Origin: Bradyrhizobium barranii subsp. barranii
GTDB taxonomy: Bacteria; Pseudomonadota; Alphaproteobacteria; Rhizobiales; Xanthobacteraceae
Reading direction: 5' to 3'
DNA: 64,000 bases
NCBI RefSeq assembly: GCF_017565645.3
Contig: NZ_CP086136.1
Coordinates: forward strand, 6,927,501-6,991,500
Below the pieces are notes generated by a model. That model worked only from the letters and a program-made list of their open reading frames with translations. It had not been told where the DNA came from and did no database searches. The translations under genes and the position numbers were made by a program. This document shows positions 37,546 to 46,250 of the stretch, in pieces (position 1 is the first letter of the stretch; each line of letters begins with the position of its first letter).

Positions 37546-38159
37546 CTAAGCGCAGTGAGGCGAAGTACAAACTCGATCGCCGTATGGGCCAGAACATCTG
37601 GGGCCGCCCGAAGAGCCCCGTCAACCGCCGCGAGTACGGCCCCGGCCAGCACGGCCAGCGCCGCAAGGGCAAGCTCTCCGACTTCGGCGTGCAGCTGCGC
37701 GCCAAGCAGAAGCTGAAGGGCTACTACGCCAACATTTCCGAGCGCCAGTTCCACGGCATCTATGTCGAGGCGAGCCGCCTCAAGGGTGACACCGGCGAGA
37801 ACCTGATCGGTCTCCTGGAGCGTCGTCTCGACGCGGTCGTGTACCGCGCCAAGTTCGTCTCCACGATCTTCGCCGCGCGCCAGTTCATCAACCACGGCCA
37901 CGTCAAGGTGAACGGCCGCAAGGTCAACATCTCGAGCTACCAGCTCAAGATCGGCGACGTGATCGAGGTCAAGGAAGCCTCCAAGCAGCTCGCCCACGTG
38001 CTCGAAGCCAGCCAGCTCCCCGAGCGCGACACCCCCGACTATCTCGAAGTCGACCACGGCAAGATGACCGCCAAGTACGTGCGCATCCCGGGCCTCTCCG
38101 ACGTGCCGTTCCCGGTGCAGATGGAGCCGCATCTGGTCGTCGAATTCTATTCGCGCTAA
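37542..38159 (+). CDS. rpsD: 30S ribosomal protein S4
   Basis: A 205-residue primary rRNA-binding protein of the small subunit that nucleates 16S folding. It opens with [20 protein letters not shown] and contains [17 protein letters not shown] and the S4 RNA-binding motif [28 protein letters not shown] precedes ATG 37542. The gene is alone, not in the alpha operon where enterobacteria have it, and has its own promoter and terminator. Confidence 0.98.
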   Translation: MTKRSEAKYKLDRRMGQNIWGRPKSPVNRREYGPGQHGQRRKGKLSDFGVQLRAKQKLKGYYANISERQFHGIYVEASRLKGDTGENLIGLLERRLDAVVYRAKFVSTIFAARQFINHGHVKVNGRKVNISSYQLKIGDVIEVKEASKQLAHVLEASQLPERDTPDYLEVDHGKMTAKYVRIPGLSDVPFPVQMEPHLVVEFYSR

Positions 38160-38180
38160 TAGTTCGGCAGAACGACATTC

Positions 38181-38210
38181 AAAGGCCCCGGTTCACCGGG
38201 GCCTTTTTGT
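38181..38210 (+). terminator. Rho-independent terminator of rpsD
   Basis: An 11-bp GC-rich stem closed by TTCA is followed by TTTTTGTTT. It lies 22 bases after the rpsD stop. Confidence 0.9.
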
Positions 38211-38273
38211 TTGAGCCGGCGATTCCCATGTCTCAGGCCATCTGTGCTATGATTGCACATCGCGGAGTTGAGC

Positions 38274-38501
38274 ATGACGCGTCTTCTGGAAGAGGCCTTC
38301 AGCAAAGTTTCCGGCCTGCCCGATTCAGAGCAGGACGAACTGGCGCGGACCCTGCTTGAGCTTGCCGGGGTCGATCAGCCACCAATCCAGCTGACGGCGG
38401 CGGAAGAGGCAGATCTCGCCGAGGCCGAAGCCGAAATCGCCCGCGGCGAGCTGGCCAGCGCCGACGAAGTCCGCGCGATGTGGGCTAAGCACGGCCTGTG
38501 A
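38274..38501 (+). CDS. Antitoxin of a ParE/RelE-type toxin-antitoxin pair
   Basis: A 75-residue protein, mostly helical and acidic (LLEEAFSKVSGLPDSEQDEL, EADLAEAEAEIARGELAS), in the position and size of a RelB/ParD-like antitoxin. CGGAG lies 7 bases before ATG 38274. Its stop overlaps the toxin start as GTGA at 38498-38501, which is the usual antitoxin-toxin coupling. It would neutralise the toxin encoded next and probably regulate the pair. Confidence 0.8.
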   Translation: MTRLLEEAFSKVSGLPDSEQDELARTLLELAGVDQPPIQLTAAEEADLAEAEAEIARGELASADEVRAMWAKHGL

Positions 38502-38782
38502 AGGTCCGCTATACGAAGCGGGCGCTCGCCCAAATCGACCAAATTCTGACCTACATCGAGGCGCACTCGCCCCAAGGCGCAGGCCACGTGCGCGGCCGCA
38601 TTGTCGCTCTCATAGCATTGCTAGAGACCTACCCCCACGCAGGGCGAACGACTACGCGTGCATACGTCCGTCGCTTGCCGGTCAACCCTTATCCCTATCT
38701 GATCGATTATCGTGTGACCTAGACAGAAATCGTTATTATGCGGTTTCGTCACGCCGCCCGGCGTCCACCCAGAGCTCGCTGA
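38498..38782 (+). pseudogene. ParE/RelE-family toxin, truncated by an in-frame amber stop
   Basis: From GTG 38498 the frame gives a ParE/RelE-like protein (KVRYTKRALAQIDQILTYIE, VRRLPVNPYPYLIDYRV) of 74 residues ending at TAG 38720-38722. Past the stop the same frame continues for 19 more codons to TGA 38780-38782, giving TEIVIMRFRHAARRP, the expected last strand and basic tail of this family. A single GAG-to-TAG or similar change at the codon after VT could therefore have cut the toxin. The protein is probably inactive; readthrough cannot be excluded. Confidence 0.75.
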
Positions 38783-38819
38783 CCGCGAGCGAGTGCCATT
38801 CCCCTCAGGGAGCAAGTTG

Positions 38820-39887
38820 ATGCTCTATACCCCTCCCCCGATCGATCCCAAGGCGCCGCCGGTGCGCATCAATCTGCTTTCGGACACGCAGACCAAGCCG
38901 ACGGCTGCGATGCGCGAGGCGATGGCGCGGGCGGAGGTCGGCGACGAGCAGGTCGGCGACGATCCGACCGTGAACGCACTGTGCGAGCGCGTCGCCGCGC
39001 TGCTCGGCAAGGAAGCCGCGGTCTACATGCCCTCAGGCACGATGTGCAACGTCACCGCGACGCTGGTGCATTGCCGTCCCGGCGACGAGATCCTCGCCCA
39101 CGAGAGCGCGCACATCATCGCCCGCGAGGGCGGCGCGCATGCCGCGATCGGCGGCTTCCAGGTGACCCAGCTCAAGGGACCCGACGGCCAGTTCACGCCG
39201 GAGACCTTTCGCAAGGCACTGCATCCGCGGACGCGCTACCAGCCGCCGCAGACCGTCGTCAGCGTCGAGCAGACCGCCAATATCGGCGGCGGCACGATCT
39301 GGAAGAAGGCAGCGCTCGACGAGATCGTCGCGATCGCCAAGCAGCACGGCCTCGTCACCCACATGGACGGTGCGCGCCTGCTCAACGCCACCGTCGCAAG
39401 CGGCATCTCCCCGCGCGACATGACGGCGGGGTGGGATTCGGCGTGGATCGATTTCTCCAAAGGCCTGGGCGCGCCGATCGGCGGCGTGCTGGCGGGCTCG
39501 CGCGCCTTCATCGACGCGGTCTGGCAGTGGAAACAGCGCCTCGGCGGCTCAATGCGGCAAGCCGGCGTCTGCGCGGCCGCCTGCATCTACGCGCTCGACC
39601 ATCACGTCGACCGTCTCGCCGACGACCACGCCAATGCGCGCGCGCTCGCCCGCGGGCTGTCGCAGATCGCAGGCGTCGAGGTGCAGGAGCCCGAGACCAA
39701 TCTCGTGTTCTTCAAGCCTGATGGCGCCGGAATTGCCGGCGACAAGATGGTCGCCGCACTGCGCCAGCGCGGCGTGACGCTCGCGATGATGGACGGCCGC
39801 ATCCGCGCCTGCACCCATCTCGACGTCAATGCGGCCCAGGTCGAAGAAACGATCGGGTATGTCAGAGAGATCGTGCGCGGGGCGTAA
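38820..39887 (+). CDS. ltaE: Low-specificity L-threonine aldolase
   Basis: Cleaves threonine (and allo-threonine) to glycine and acetaldehyde with PLP. The 355-residue protein has INLLSDTQTKPTAAM, the histidine stack MPSGTMCNVTATLVHC, and the PLP lysine K214 in DFSKGLGAPIGGVLAG. Start ATG 38820 has GGGAG 8 bases upstream; an in-frame ATG 27 bases earlier has none. It is separate from the toxin gene in front. Confidence 0.9.
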   Translation: MLYTPPPIDPKAPPVRINLLSDTQTKPTAAMREAMARAEVGDEQVGDDPTVNALCERVAALLGKEAAVYMPSGTMCNVTATLVHCRPGDEILAHESAHIIAREGGAHAAIGGFQVTQLKGPDGQFTPETFRKALHPRTRYQPPQTVVSVEQTANIGGGTIWKKAALDEIVAIAKQHGLVTHMDGARLLNATVASGISPRDMTAGWDSAWIDFSKGLGAPIGGVLAGSRAFIDAVWQWKQRLGGSMRQAGVCAAACIYALDHHVDRLADDHANARALARGLSQIAGVEVQEPETNLVFFKPDGAGIAGDKMVAALRQRGVTLAMMDGRIRACTHLDVNAAQVEETIGYVREIVRGA

Positions 39888-39891
39888 GTCC

Positions 39892-39977
39892 GTAGCCCGG
39901 ATGGAGCGCAGCGAAATCCGGGGTCCTCGCCTCGCGGAAAGATGTTGCCGGATTGCGCTTCGCTCCATCCAGGCTAC
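39892..39977. repeat. Palindromic intergenic repeat (GTAGCCCGGATGGAGCG type)
   Basis: GTAGCCCGGATGGAGCGCAG at the left pairs with its near reverse complement at the right (CGCTCCATCCAGGCTAC). It sits between convergent genes and is another member of the dispersed repeat set; no coding sense. Confidence 0.7.
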
Positions 39978-39989
39978 GAAGGCGGCCAG

Positions 39990-41252
39990 CTACCGCCCCA
40001 TCGCCTGATAGATCAGCGTCTTCAACGCGAGCTGAATCCGGCCGCGCTGCGACGGGGTCTGCACCATGAAGATCCCGAACAGATCGTCTTCGGGATCGAT
40101 GAAGAAGAAGGTGCCGCCGACGCCGTCCCAGCGATATTCGCCAAGCGGCCACGATGTCCCTGATGGCACCGAGGTGCGCACCGCGAAACCGAGGCCGAAG
40201 CCGGAGCTTCCGCCCGGATAGTAATTCTGATCGCGCGCGATCTTCGTCCCGGGGCCGATATGATCCGACGCCATCAGCGCGATGGTCTCCGGCTTGAGAT
40301 AGCGCCGGCCTTCATAGCTGCCGCCGTTGAGCAGCATCTGCGAGAAGCGCGCGTAGTCACCGACCGTACCAACAAGGCCGCCGCCGCCCGACTCCCACCT
40401 CAGCGGTTTCCGGGGATCGCGGACCTGCGTCATCGGACTGATCGCGCGATCCTGCGGCATCGGCTCGGCGATGCGCGGCCACTTGGCAGGATCGGCGACA
40501 TAGTATGCGGTGTCCGTCATCCCGAGCGGATCGAGCAGCCGCTCCTTCTCGAACGCGAACAGCGATTTCCCCGATATGACCTCGACGATGCGGCCGAGCA
40601 CGTCCGTGGAGTGGCCATAGTCCCAGTTCGTGCCGGGCTGTTCGGCGAGCGGAAGCGTGGTGATCTTCGCGACGAGTTCGGCGTTGGTCAAAGCTTTGTT
40701 GTCGAAGAGACCGGCGTCGGCATAGAGCTTGTTCACCAAGCCCCCGCCATAATAGCCGTAGGGCAGCCCGGCAGTGTGGCGCATCAAATCCTTGATCGTC
40801 ACGGGGCGACTGAGCGGCTCCAGCGCCAGCGCAGCCTTGCCGTCCTCGGCCTTCGTCTCGACGCCGACCTTCATCGCGCCAAAGGCCGGAATGTACTTTG
40901 CGACGGGATCATCGAGCGAGAGCTTGCCCTGCTCGACCAGCATCATCGCCATGACTGTCGTGACCGGCTTCGACATCGAATAGAGCCGGAAGATCGTGTC
41001 CGCGCTCATCGAGATCTCGGTGGCGACATCGCGGACGCCGAAATTCTCGTAATAGACCGGCTTGCCGTGCTGCTGGAGCAGCAGGATCGCGCCCGGAAAG
41101 GTGCCGGCTGCGACCTCGCTCCTGATGTAGTCGGAAACCTTTGCCAGACCTTCTGGCGAGAAAGTGTGGGCGCGCCCCTCGGAGCCCGCCTGCGCACCAC
41201 CTGCACCGAACAAAAGAACGAGCGCCGCGATCAGCGCGCGGCGCCCGAACAT
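39990..41252 (-). CDS. Serine hydrolase of the class C beta-lactamase family (second paralogue)
   Basis: A 420-residue exported serine hydrolase (signal peptide residues 1-20, ending AQA). Active-site motifs are SxxK (S92-M-S-K95) in FRLYSMSKPV and a tyrosine motif YGHS in NWDYGHSTDV. The group includes esterases, DD-peptidases and EstB-like enzymes; true beta-lactamase activity is not implied. It starts at ATG 41252, five bases after the stop of its paralogue upstream, with GGAG ahead. The two share most motifs and arose by tandem duplication. Confidence 0.88.
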   Translation of the reverse strand: MFGRRALIAALVLLFGAGGAQAGSEGRAHTFSPEGLAKVSDYIRSEVAAGTFPGAILLLQQHGKPVYYENFGVRDVATEISMSADTIFRLYSMSKPVTTVMAMMLVEQGKLSLDDPVAKYIPAFGAMKVGVETKAEDGKAALALEPLSRPVTIKDLMRHTAGLPYGYYGGGLVNKLYADAGLFDNKALTNAELVAKITTLPLAEQPGTNWDYGHSTDVLGRIVEVISGKSLFAFEKERLLDPLGMTDTAYYVADPAKWPRIAEPMPQDRAISPMTQVRDPRKPLRWESGGGGLVGTVGDYARFSQMLLNGGSYEGRRYLKPETIALMASDHIGPGTKIARDQNYYPGGSSGFGLGFAVRTSVPSGTSWPLGEYRWDGVGGTFFFIDPEDDLFGIFMVQTPSQRGRIQLALKTLIYQAMGR

Positions 41253-41256
41253 GTCA

Positions 41257-42540
41257 CTACTCCATTGCTTCATAAACCAACTGCTTCAATGTCCGCTGCA
41301 CGCGCTGGCGCTCGGTCGGGGTCTGCTCCAGCAGCACGAAGAACATGTCCTGCTTGGGGTCGATGACGAAATAGCAACCGGAGGCGCCGTCCCACTTCAA
41401 TTCCCCGAGATCGCCGGGCGGCGGCGGCTTGGCGTTGCCGGGATCGGTGCGGACCGCAAGGCCGAGGCCGAAGCCGAACCCGTCGCCGGGGAAATAGAAA
41501 TAGTCGCGACTGACCCCCGAGGTCGGGCCGACCTGGTCGGTCACCATCAGCTTGAACGTCTCGGGCTTGAGGATGGTCTTGCCGTCGAGGCTGCCGCCAT
41601 TGAGCAGCATCTGCGCAAAGCGCTCATAGTCCGCCATGGTCGTAACCATGCCGCCGCTGGCGAATTGAATCTTTTTGACAACCGTCGGATCATTGATCCG
41701 GCCGACACGAAAATCGGCGTCATTCGGCACCGGCTGCGCCAGAAGCTTCTGCTTCTCGGGCGCGGTGACGAAGAAGCCGGTGTCGACCATGCCGAGCGGA
41801 TCGAGCAGCTTCTCCCGCTCGATCTCGAGCAGAGGCTTGCCGGTTGCGACCTCCATGACTCGCGCCAGAATGTCGGTGGAGTGGCCGTATTGCCACAGCG
41901 CACCCGGCTGGTTGTGCAGCGGCAATTTTGCGATGCGCTCGGCGAACTCGGCGAGATCGAAATCGCCGTCGTAGATCTTGGCGTCGCGATAGGCCTTGCG
42001 GACCAGGCTGTCGCCGTAGAAGCCATAGGTGACGCCAGACGTGTGCGTCATCAGATCCTTCACCGTCATCGACCGGCTCAGCGGCACGAGTTCGAGCGAC
42101 TTGGTGCCGTCGTCGGCCTTCTTCTCGACGCCGACCTTCACATTGGCGAAGGACGGAATGTATTTCGAGACGGGATCGTCGAGCTTGATCTTGCCGTCCT
42201 CGATCAACTGCACCGCAACGACGGAGGTGATCGCCTTGCTCATCGAGAACAGGCGGAAGATGGTCTGGTCCGTGATCGGCGCCTTGCTCACCACGTCCTG
42301 CACGCCGAAGGCTTCGCGGAAGACGGGCTTGCCGTGCTGCTTGATCAGCACTGTCGCGCCGGCGATCTTGCCGGTCGCGACCTCGTTCTTGAAGAACTCG
42401 CTGACCTTGGCGAGCTTGTCCTGATTGAAATGCGCGCCGGCCGGAATCTCGTAGGTGCCTTCGGCGCGCGCGAGCGACATCGCACCCAGCGACACCAGTG
42501 CGCCGCAAATCAACGCACGCAGTCCGAAATGTGAATTCAT
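41257..42540 (-). CDS. Serine hydrolase of the class C beta-lactamase family (first paralogue)
   Basis: A 427-residue relative of the next gene. A signal peptide (1-26, ending ARA) is followed by SxxK (S99-M-S-K102) in FRLFSMSKAI and YGHS in LWQYGHSTDI. The C-terminal part LKWDGASGCYFVIDP matches the serine-hydrolase fold. Start ATG 42540 has GGGAGGGG just upstream; the longer frame before it is unsupported. The pair sits on the minus strand next to the macro-domain gene but on a separate transcript unit. Substrates unknown. Confidence 0.88.
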   Translation of the reverse strand: MNSHFGLRALICGALVSLGAMSLARAEGTYEIPAGAHFNQDKLAKVSEFFKNEVATGKIAGATVLIKQHGKPVFREAFGVQDVVSKAPITDQTIFRLFSMSKAITSVVAVQLIEDGKIKLDDPVSKYIPSFANVKVGVEKKADDGTKSLELVPLSRSMTVKDLMTHTSGVTYGFYGDSLVRKAYRDAKIYDGDFDLAEFAERIAKLPLHNQPGALWQYGHSTDILARVMEVATGKPLLEIEREKLLDPLGMVDTGFFVTAPEKQKLLAQPVPNDADFRVGRINDPTVVKKIQFASGGMVTTMADYERFAQMLLNGGSLDGKTILKPETFKLMVTDQVGPTSGVSRDYFYFPGDGFGFGLGLAVRTDPGNAKPPPPGDLGELKWDGASGCYFVIDPKQDMFFVLLEQTPTERQRVQRTLKQLVYEAME

Positions 42541-42586
42541 ATCCCCTCCCCGGAAGGTGGCCGAGCGGAGTGTACTGACCACGTCA

Positions 42587-43138
42587 TCAGGCACAAGGGC
42601 TGCTGTACCGCGCCAGAACGTCCGTGTGGAGCGCGGCGCTTGTCTCCGAGAAACAACAGAATATGACGTGGGCGACCAGCGGCGCAGCCGGCAGGGCTTC
42701 GATGGTCGCATGGACCGCAATCTTCGCGGCCTGGTCGGCCGGAAAGCGATATACCCCGGTCGAGATCGCGGAGAAGGCTAGAGAGTTCAGTCTATTGGCC
42801 TGGGAGAGCTCAAGCGCACGGCGATAACAGGAACGCGGCGAATCCGCCTCGCCGCGGCTGCCGCCCTGCCAGACGGGGCCGACTGCGTGGATCACATGTC
42901 CAGCGGGCAGACGGTAGCCCTTCGTGATCTTGGCATCGCCGGTCGGACATCCCCCGAGCGTCCGGCACTCGGCCAGAAGCTCGGGACCGGCAGCGTCGTG
43001 GATTGCGCCATCAACGCCGCCTCCGCCAAGGAGAGACGAATTTGCGGCGTTGACGATGGCGTCAACGCCGAGTGTCGTGATGTCAGCGACGATAACCTCA
43101 AGCTCGGCGCCGCCGATGCGGCGCGTCAGCTGGGTCAC
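42587..43138 (-). CDS. Macro-domain protein (O-acetyl-ADP-ribose deacetylase, YmdB type)
   Basis: A 183-residue macro domain that binds ADP-ribose and removes acetyl or similar groups. The fold motifs are IVNAANSSLLGGGGVDGAIH and AISTGVYRFPADQAA, with the catalytic Asp/Asn region in IVADITTLGVDAIVNAAN. It starts with GTG 43138 three bases after the grxD stop, so the pair is co-transcribed, an unusual link between Fe-S/redox handling and ADP-ribose signalling. Confidence 0.88.
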   Translation of the reverse strand: MTQLTRRIGGAELEVIVADITTLGVDAIVNAANSSLLGGGGVDGAIHDAAGPELLAECRTLGGCPTGDAKITKGYRLPAGHVIHAVGPVWQGGSRGEADSPRSCYRRALELSQANRLNSLAFSAISTGVYRFPADQAAKIAVHATIEALPAAPLVAHVIFCCFSETSAALHTDVLARYSSPCA

Positions 43139-43141
43139 GTG

Positions 43142-43468
43142 TCAGGCCGCGACGGCGACGCCCTTCTCGGAGAGCAGCTGCTGCAGTTCGCCGGCCTGGA
43201 ACATCTCGCGGACGATGTCGCATCCGCCGACGAACTCGCCCTTCACATAGAGCTGCGGAATGGTCGGCCAGTTCGAGTAGTCCTTGATGCCGTTGCGCAG
43301 TTCGGCGGATTCGAGGACGTTGAGGCCCTTATAGCCAACGCCGATATGGTCGAGGATCTGGACGACCTGGCCGGAGAAACCGCACTGCGGAAACTGCGGC
43401 GTTCCCTTCATGAACAGAACCACGTCGTTCGACTTGACTTCATTGGCGATGAATTCCGCGATGCTCAT
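43142..43468 (-). CDS. grxD: Monothiol glutaredoxin, Grx4/GrxD family
   Basis: A 108-residue Fe-S cluster carrier. The active site is CGFS (C29) in [16 protein letters not shown], and [19 protein letters not shown] binds glutathione. In alphaproteobacteria it forms a [2Fe-2S] dimer with BolA, whose gene is at 47471. ATG 43468 has AAGGA 8 bases upstream; an in-frame ATG 33 bases earlier is unlikely. The gene is separated from bolA here by egtB, egtD and ltrA. Confidence 0.95.
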   Translation of the reverse strand: MSIAEFIANEVKSNDVVLFMKGTPQFPQCGFSGQVVQILDHIGVGYKGLNVLESAELRNGIKDYSNWPTIPQLYVKGEFVGGCDIVREMFQAGELQQLLSEKGVAVAA

Positions 43469-43769
43469 ATCCGTGTCCTTCTGGGGCGGAGCCCTCAACA
43501 ATCACTCCGGGCCGGCTCAGCCGATTTAACCCGATACCTGCCTATATATGTAGCCCAAACCGTTGTGCATCCAAAGTAAAATGGCGGCCACAGCGCTTGA
43601 ACACCCCCTGGGCGGCCGGTCCAGGCCACGCCGGCCCCATTACATGATGCCACGAATATCATCGCCGGGGAGGACTTTCATACCGTAACGGAGCCCCTAT
43701 CTAGGACGAACCCAGGTTTTGGAACCGGGCAACGCCAACAACGTTCTCTTGTCCTGTCTGGAGAAAAAC
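43469..43769. other. Divergent promoter region between grxD and egtB (301 bases)
   Basis: This stretch holds the upstream sequences of grxD (minus) and egtB (plus). An A/T-rich spot TATATATG lies at about 43542-43549 and CCCCTATCTAGG at 43694-43705, the latter resembling an alphaproteobacterial -10. No -35 with a good fit and no RNA gene was identified. No coding frame. Confidence 0.45.
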
Positions 43770-45017
43770 GTGACGAAATCAGCCTCCGCTACGGCCACCC
43801 CGCCGCTTTCGTCACCGTCGGCCGACCCGCGCGGCCTCGCCCAGGGGCTGGAAGAGGCATTTCTCGCCGTCCGCAACGAGACCGAGCGCCGGGCCGAGCC
43901 GCTGTCGCCCGAAGACCAGCAGATTCAATCCATGCCGGATGCGAGCCCCACGAAATGGCATCGGGCCCATACCACCTGGTTCTGGGAGCAATTCCTGCTC
44001 GGCGAGCACTGTCCCGGCTACCGGCCCTTCCACCCTGATTTCGCTTTCCTGTTCAATTCCTATTACGTCAGCGCCGGCCCGCGCCATTCCCGCAATCACC
44101 GCGGCGACATCACCCGCCCCAGCGCCGATCAGGTCGGCGCTTATCGAACATATGTCGATGCGGCCGTCGTCAAATTCTTCCGCGAGGTCGGCCCGGACAA
44201 GCTTCGCGAGATCGCGCCGCTCGTCGAGGTCGGGCTCAATCACGAGCAGCAGCATCAGGAATTGATGTTCACCGACATCCTGCATGCTTTCGCGCAGAAC
44301 CCGATCCCGCCGGCCTATGATCCGGACTGGCGCTTCCCGGCTTCGACACGCGCGGGGGAGGATTGGCTGACGCTGAACGAAGGTATCCACAGCGTCGGTC
44401 ACGTCGACGACAGTTTTCATTTCGACAATGAGAAGCCGGCGCATCGCGCCCTCGTCGGTCCGGTCAGGGTCGCACGCAATCTCGTCACCAACGCAGAGTG
44501 GCTCGCCTTCATGCGCGACGGCGGCTACCGGACCGCAACGCTGTGGCTGATGGACGGCTTTGCCACCGTCAACAACGAAGGCTGGGACGCCCCCGGCCAT
44601 TGGCGCGAGATCGACGGCCAGTGGCACACGATGACGCTCGCCGGCCTCAAGCCGGTCGATCTGGACGCGCCGGTCTGCCACGTCAGCTATTACGAGGCCG
44701 ATGCGTTTGCGCGCTGGGCTGGGAAGCATCTGCCGACCGAGATGGAATGGGAGGTTGCTGCGCGTGCCGGCCAGCTCAACGACGCCTTCGGCATCGTCTG
44801 GCAGTGGACGCGTTCTTCATATTCGCCCTACCCCGGCTACCGCGCCATCGAAGGCGCGCTCGGGGAGTACAACGGCAAGTTCATGATCAACCAACTGGTG
44901 CTGCGCGGCTCCTCGCTTGCAACTCCCGAGGGCCACAGCCGTATTACCTATCGCAATTTCTTCTATCCGCACCATCGCTGGCAGTTCACCGGACTGCGGC
45001 TCGCCGATTACGTCTAG
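43770..45017 (+). CDS. egtB: Ergothioneine biosynthesis protein EgtB (sulfoxide synthase)
   Basis: Non-haem iron enzyme that joins cysteine or gamma-glutamylcysteine to trimethylhistidine with O2. The 415-residue protein begins with GTG 43770 (GGAGA 6 bases upstream). A DinB-like half carries the iron-binding histidines H67 (KWHRAHTTWFWE) and H158/H162 (LNHEQQHQELMF); the formylglycine-generating-enzyme-like half has FATVNNEGWDAP and GFATPEG-like turns, ending FYPHHRWQFTGLRLA. It is followed after 50 bases by egtD, completing the pair. Confidence 0.93.
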   Translation: MTKSASATATPPLSSPSADPRGLAQGLEEAFLAVRNETERRAEPLSPEDQQIQSMPDASPTKWHRAHTTWFWEQFLLGEHCPGYRPFHPDFAFLFNSYYVSAGPRHSRNHRGDITRPSADQVGAYRTYVDAAVVKFFREVGPDKLREIAPLVEVGLNHEQQHQELMFTDILHAFAQNPIPPAYDPDWRFPASTRAGEDWLTLNEGIHSVGHVDDSFHFDNEKPAHRALVGPVRVARNLVTNAEWLAFMRDGGYRTATLWLMDGFATVNNEGWDAPGHWREIDGQWHTMTLAGLKPVDLDAPVCHVSYYEADAFARWAGKHLPTEMEWEVAARAGQLNDAFGIVWQWTRSSYSPYPGYRAIEGALGEYNGKFMINQLVLRGSSLATPEGHSRITYRNFFYPHHRWQFTGLRLADYV

Positions 45018-45067
45018 TTTTCATCCGACGATAAATGCGCGCCGGACAGCGCGTTCAGGAGAGTATC

Positions 45068-46039
45068 ATGAATGTGCACGCCAGCGCTTTGGCCGAAGCC
45101 CATCTCCCCGACGAGCAGACCACCGCCTTCGCCCGCGAGGCCATCGAGGACCTCTCGCAGCAGCCGAAAAAGCTGTCGCCGAAATATTTCTACGACGCGA
45201 CCGGCTCGGAGCTGTTCGAGGCAATCACGCGCCTGCCGGAATATTACCCGACGCGCACCGAGCTTGCGATCCTGAAGGAGCGCAGCAGCGAGATCGCGAA
45301 GATCATTCCGCAGCATGCGGCGCTGGTCGAGTTCGGCGCTGGAGCAACCACGAAAGTCCGCCTGCTGCTCGATCACTGCAGGTTCGCGGCCTATGTGCCC
45401 GTCGACATCTCCGGCGACTTCCTGAAGGCACAGGCCAACGGCCTGAAGCGAGACTTCCCGACGCTCGGCATCTATCCGGTGGCGGCCGACTTCACCACGC
45501 CGTTCGAGTTGCCCAAGGCAGTCGCATCGATGCCCAAGGTCGGCTTCTTCCCCGGCTCGACCATCGGAAATTTCGAGCCGCATGAGGCGCAGGCCTTCCT
45601 GAAGAGCGCCCGCAAGATCCTGGGCAAGGGCGCGCAGATGATCATCGGCGCCGATCTCGAGAAAGAAGAGCGCGTCCTCCACGACGCCTACAACGATGCC
45701 GCCGGCGTCACCGCCCGCTTCAACCTCAATGTGCTCGTGCGCATCAACCGCGAGCTCGGCGGCAATTTCGACCTGTCCGCCTTCACCCATCGCGCGATCT
45801 ACAACCGCGAGCGGCACCGGATCGAGATGCATCTGATCAGCAAGAAGAGCCAGACCGTGCGCCTGCTCGGCACCAGCTTCTCGTTCCGCCCCGGCGAGAG
45901 CATCCACACCGAGAACAGCTACAAATACAGCCTCGAGCGTTTTGCTGCGCTGGCGCAGGGCGCGGGCTGGCAGGTTCGCGAAAGCTGGACGGACGCGGCG
46001 AAGATGTTTTCGGTGCACGCGCTGGAGGCGGCGGAGTAA
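45068..46039 (+). CDS. egtD: L-histidine N-alpha-methyltransferase EgtD
   Basis: Trimethylates histidine to hercynine with SAM, the first step of ergothioneine synthesis. The 323-residue protein has LSPKYFYDATGSELFEAITR, the SAM site LVEFGAGATTKVRLLL, and FFPGSTIGNFEPHEA. AGGAGA lies before ATG 45068. It follows egtB by 50 bases and is the last gene of this pair. An ergothioneine pathway also needs gamma-glutamylcysteine or cysteine and a lyase (EgtE), not seen here. Confidence 0.94.
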   Translation: MNVHASALAEAHLPDEQTTAFAREAIEDLSQQPKKLSPKYFYDATGSELFEAITRLPEYYPTRTELAILKERSSEIAKIIPQHAALVEFGAGATTKVRLLLDHCRFAAYVPVDISGDFLKAQANGLKRDFPTLGIYPVAADFTTPFELPKAVASMPKVGFFPGSTIGNFEPHEAQAFLKSARKILGKGAQMIIGADLEKEERVLHDAYNDAAGVTARFNLNVLVRINRELGGNFDLSAFTHRAIYNRERHRIEMHLISKKSQTVRLLGTSFSFRPGESIHTENSYKYSLERFAALAQGAGWQVRESWTDAAKMFSVHALEAAE

Positions 46040-46108
46040 ACGCTCCGGCACTTCCCGCTCGACTGGCCGTCCAGAGAGCTATGTATTTCAGAGCGTTTTC
46101 CTGCGGCG

Positions 46109-46228
46109 CATCCTTCGAGACGCCCGCCTTCGGCGGGCTCCAGCGCGCGGCAGCAGTTTCAGCGGGCGCCTATGCCGATTAGCCTCATCCTGAGGAGACC
46201 GCGCAGCGGTCGTCTCGAAGGACGAGGC
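46109..46228. repeat. Palindromic intergenic repeat (CATCCTTCGAGACG type)
   Basis: CATCCTTCGAGACG (46109-46122) pairs with its reverse complement CGTCTCGAAGGACG at the right end (about 46211-46224), and GCCCGCCTTCGGCGGGC (46122-46138) is an inner hairpin. It fills the gap between convergent egtD and ltrA; a known type of dispersed repeat in Bradyrhizobium-like genomes. Confidence 0.65.
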
Positions 46229-46250
46229 GCTCGCTCAGACCGCTCCAAAT

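Noticed and set aside
39990..42540. Antibiotic-resistance beta-lactamase pair
   Set aside because: The SxxK and YGHS motifs are shared by many esterases and peptidases of this fold; no evidence for lactam hydrolysis.
46109..46228. Possible tRNA or small RNA in the gap after egtD
   Set aside because: The folding is explained by a palindromic repeat (outer arms CATCCTTCGAGACG and an inner GCCCGCC hairpin); no anticodon arm or T-arm could be drawn.
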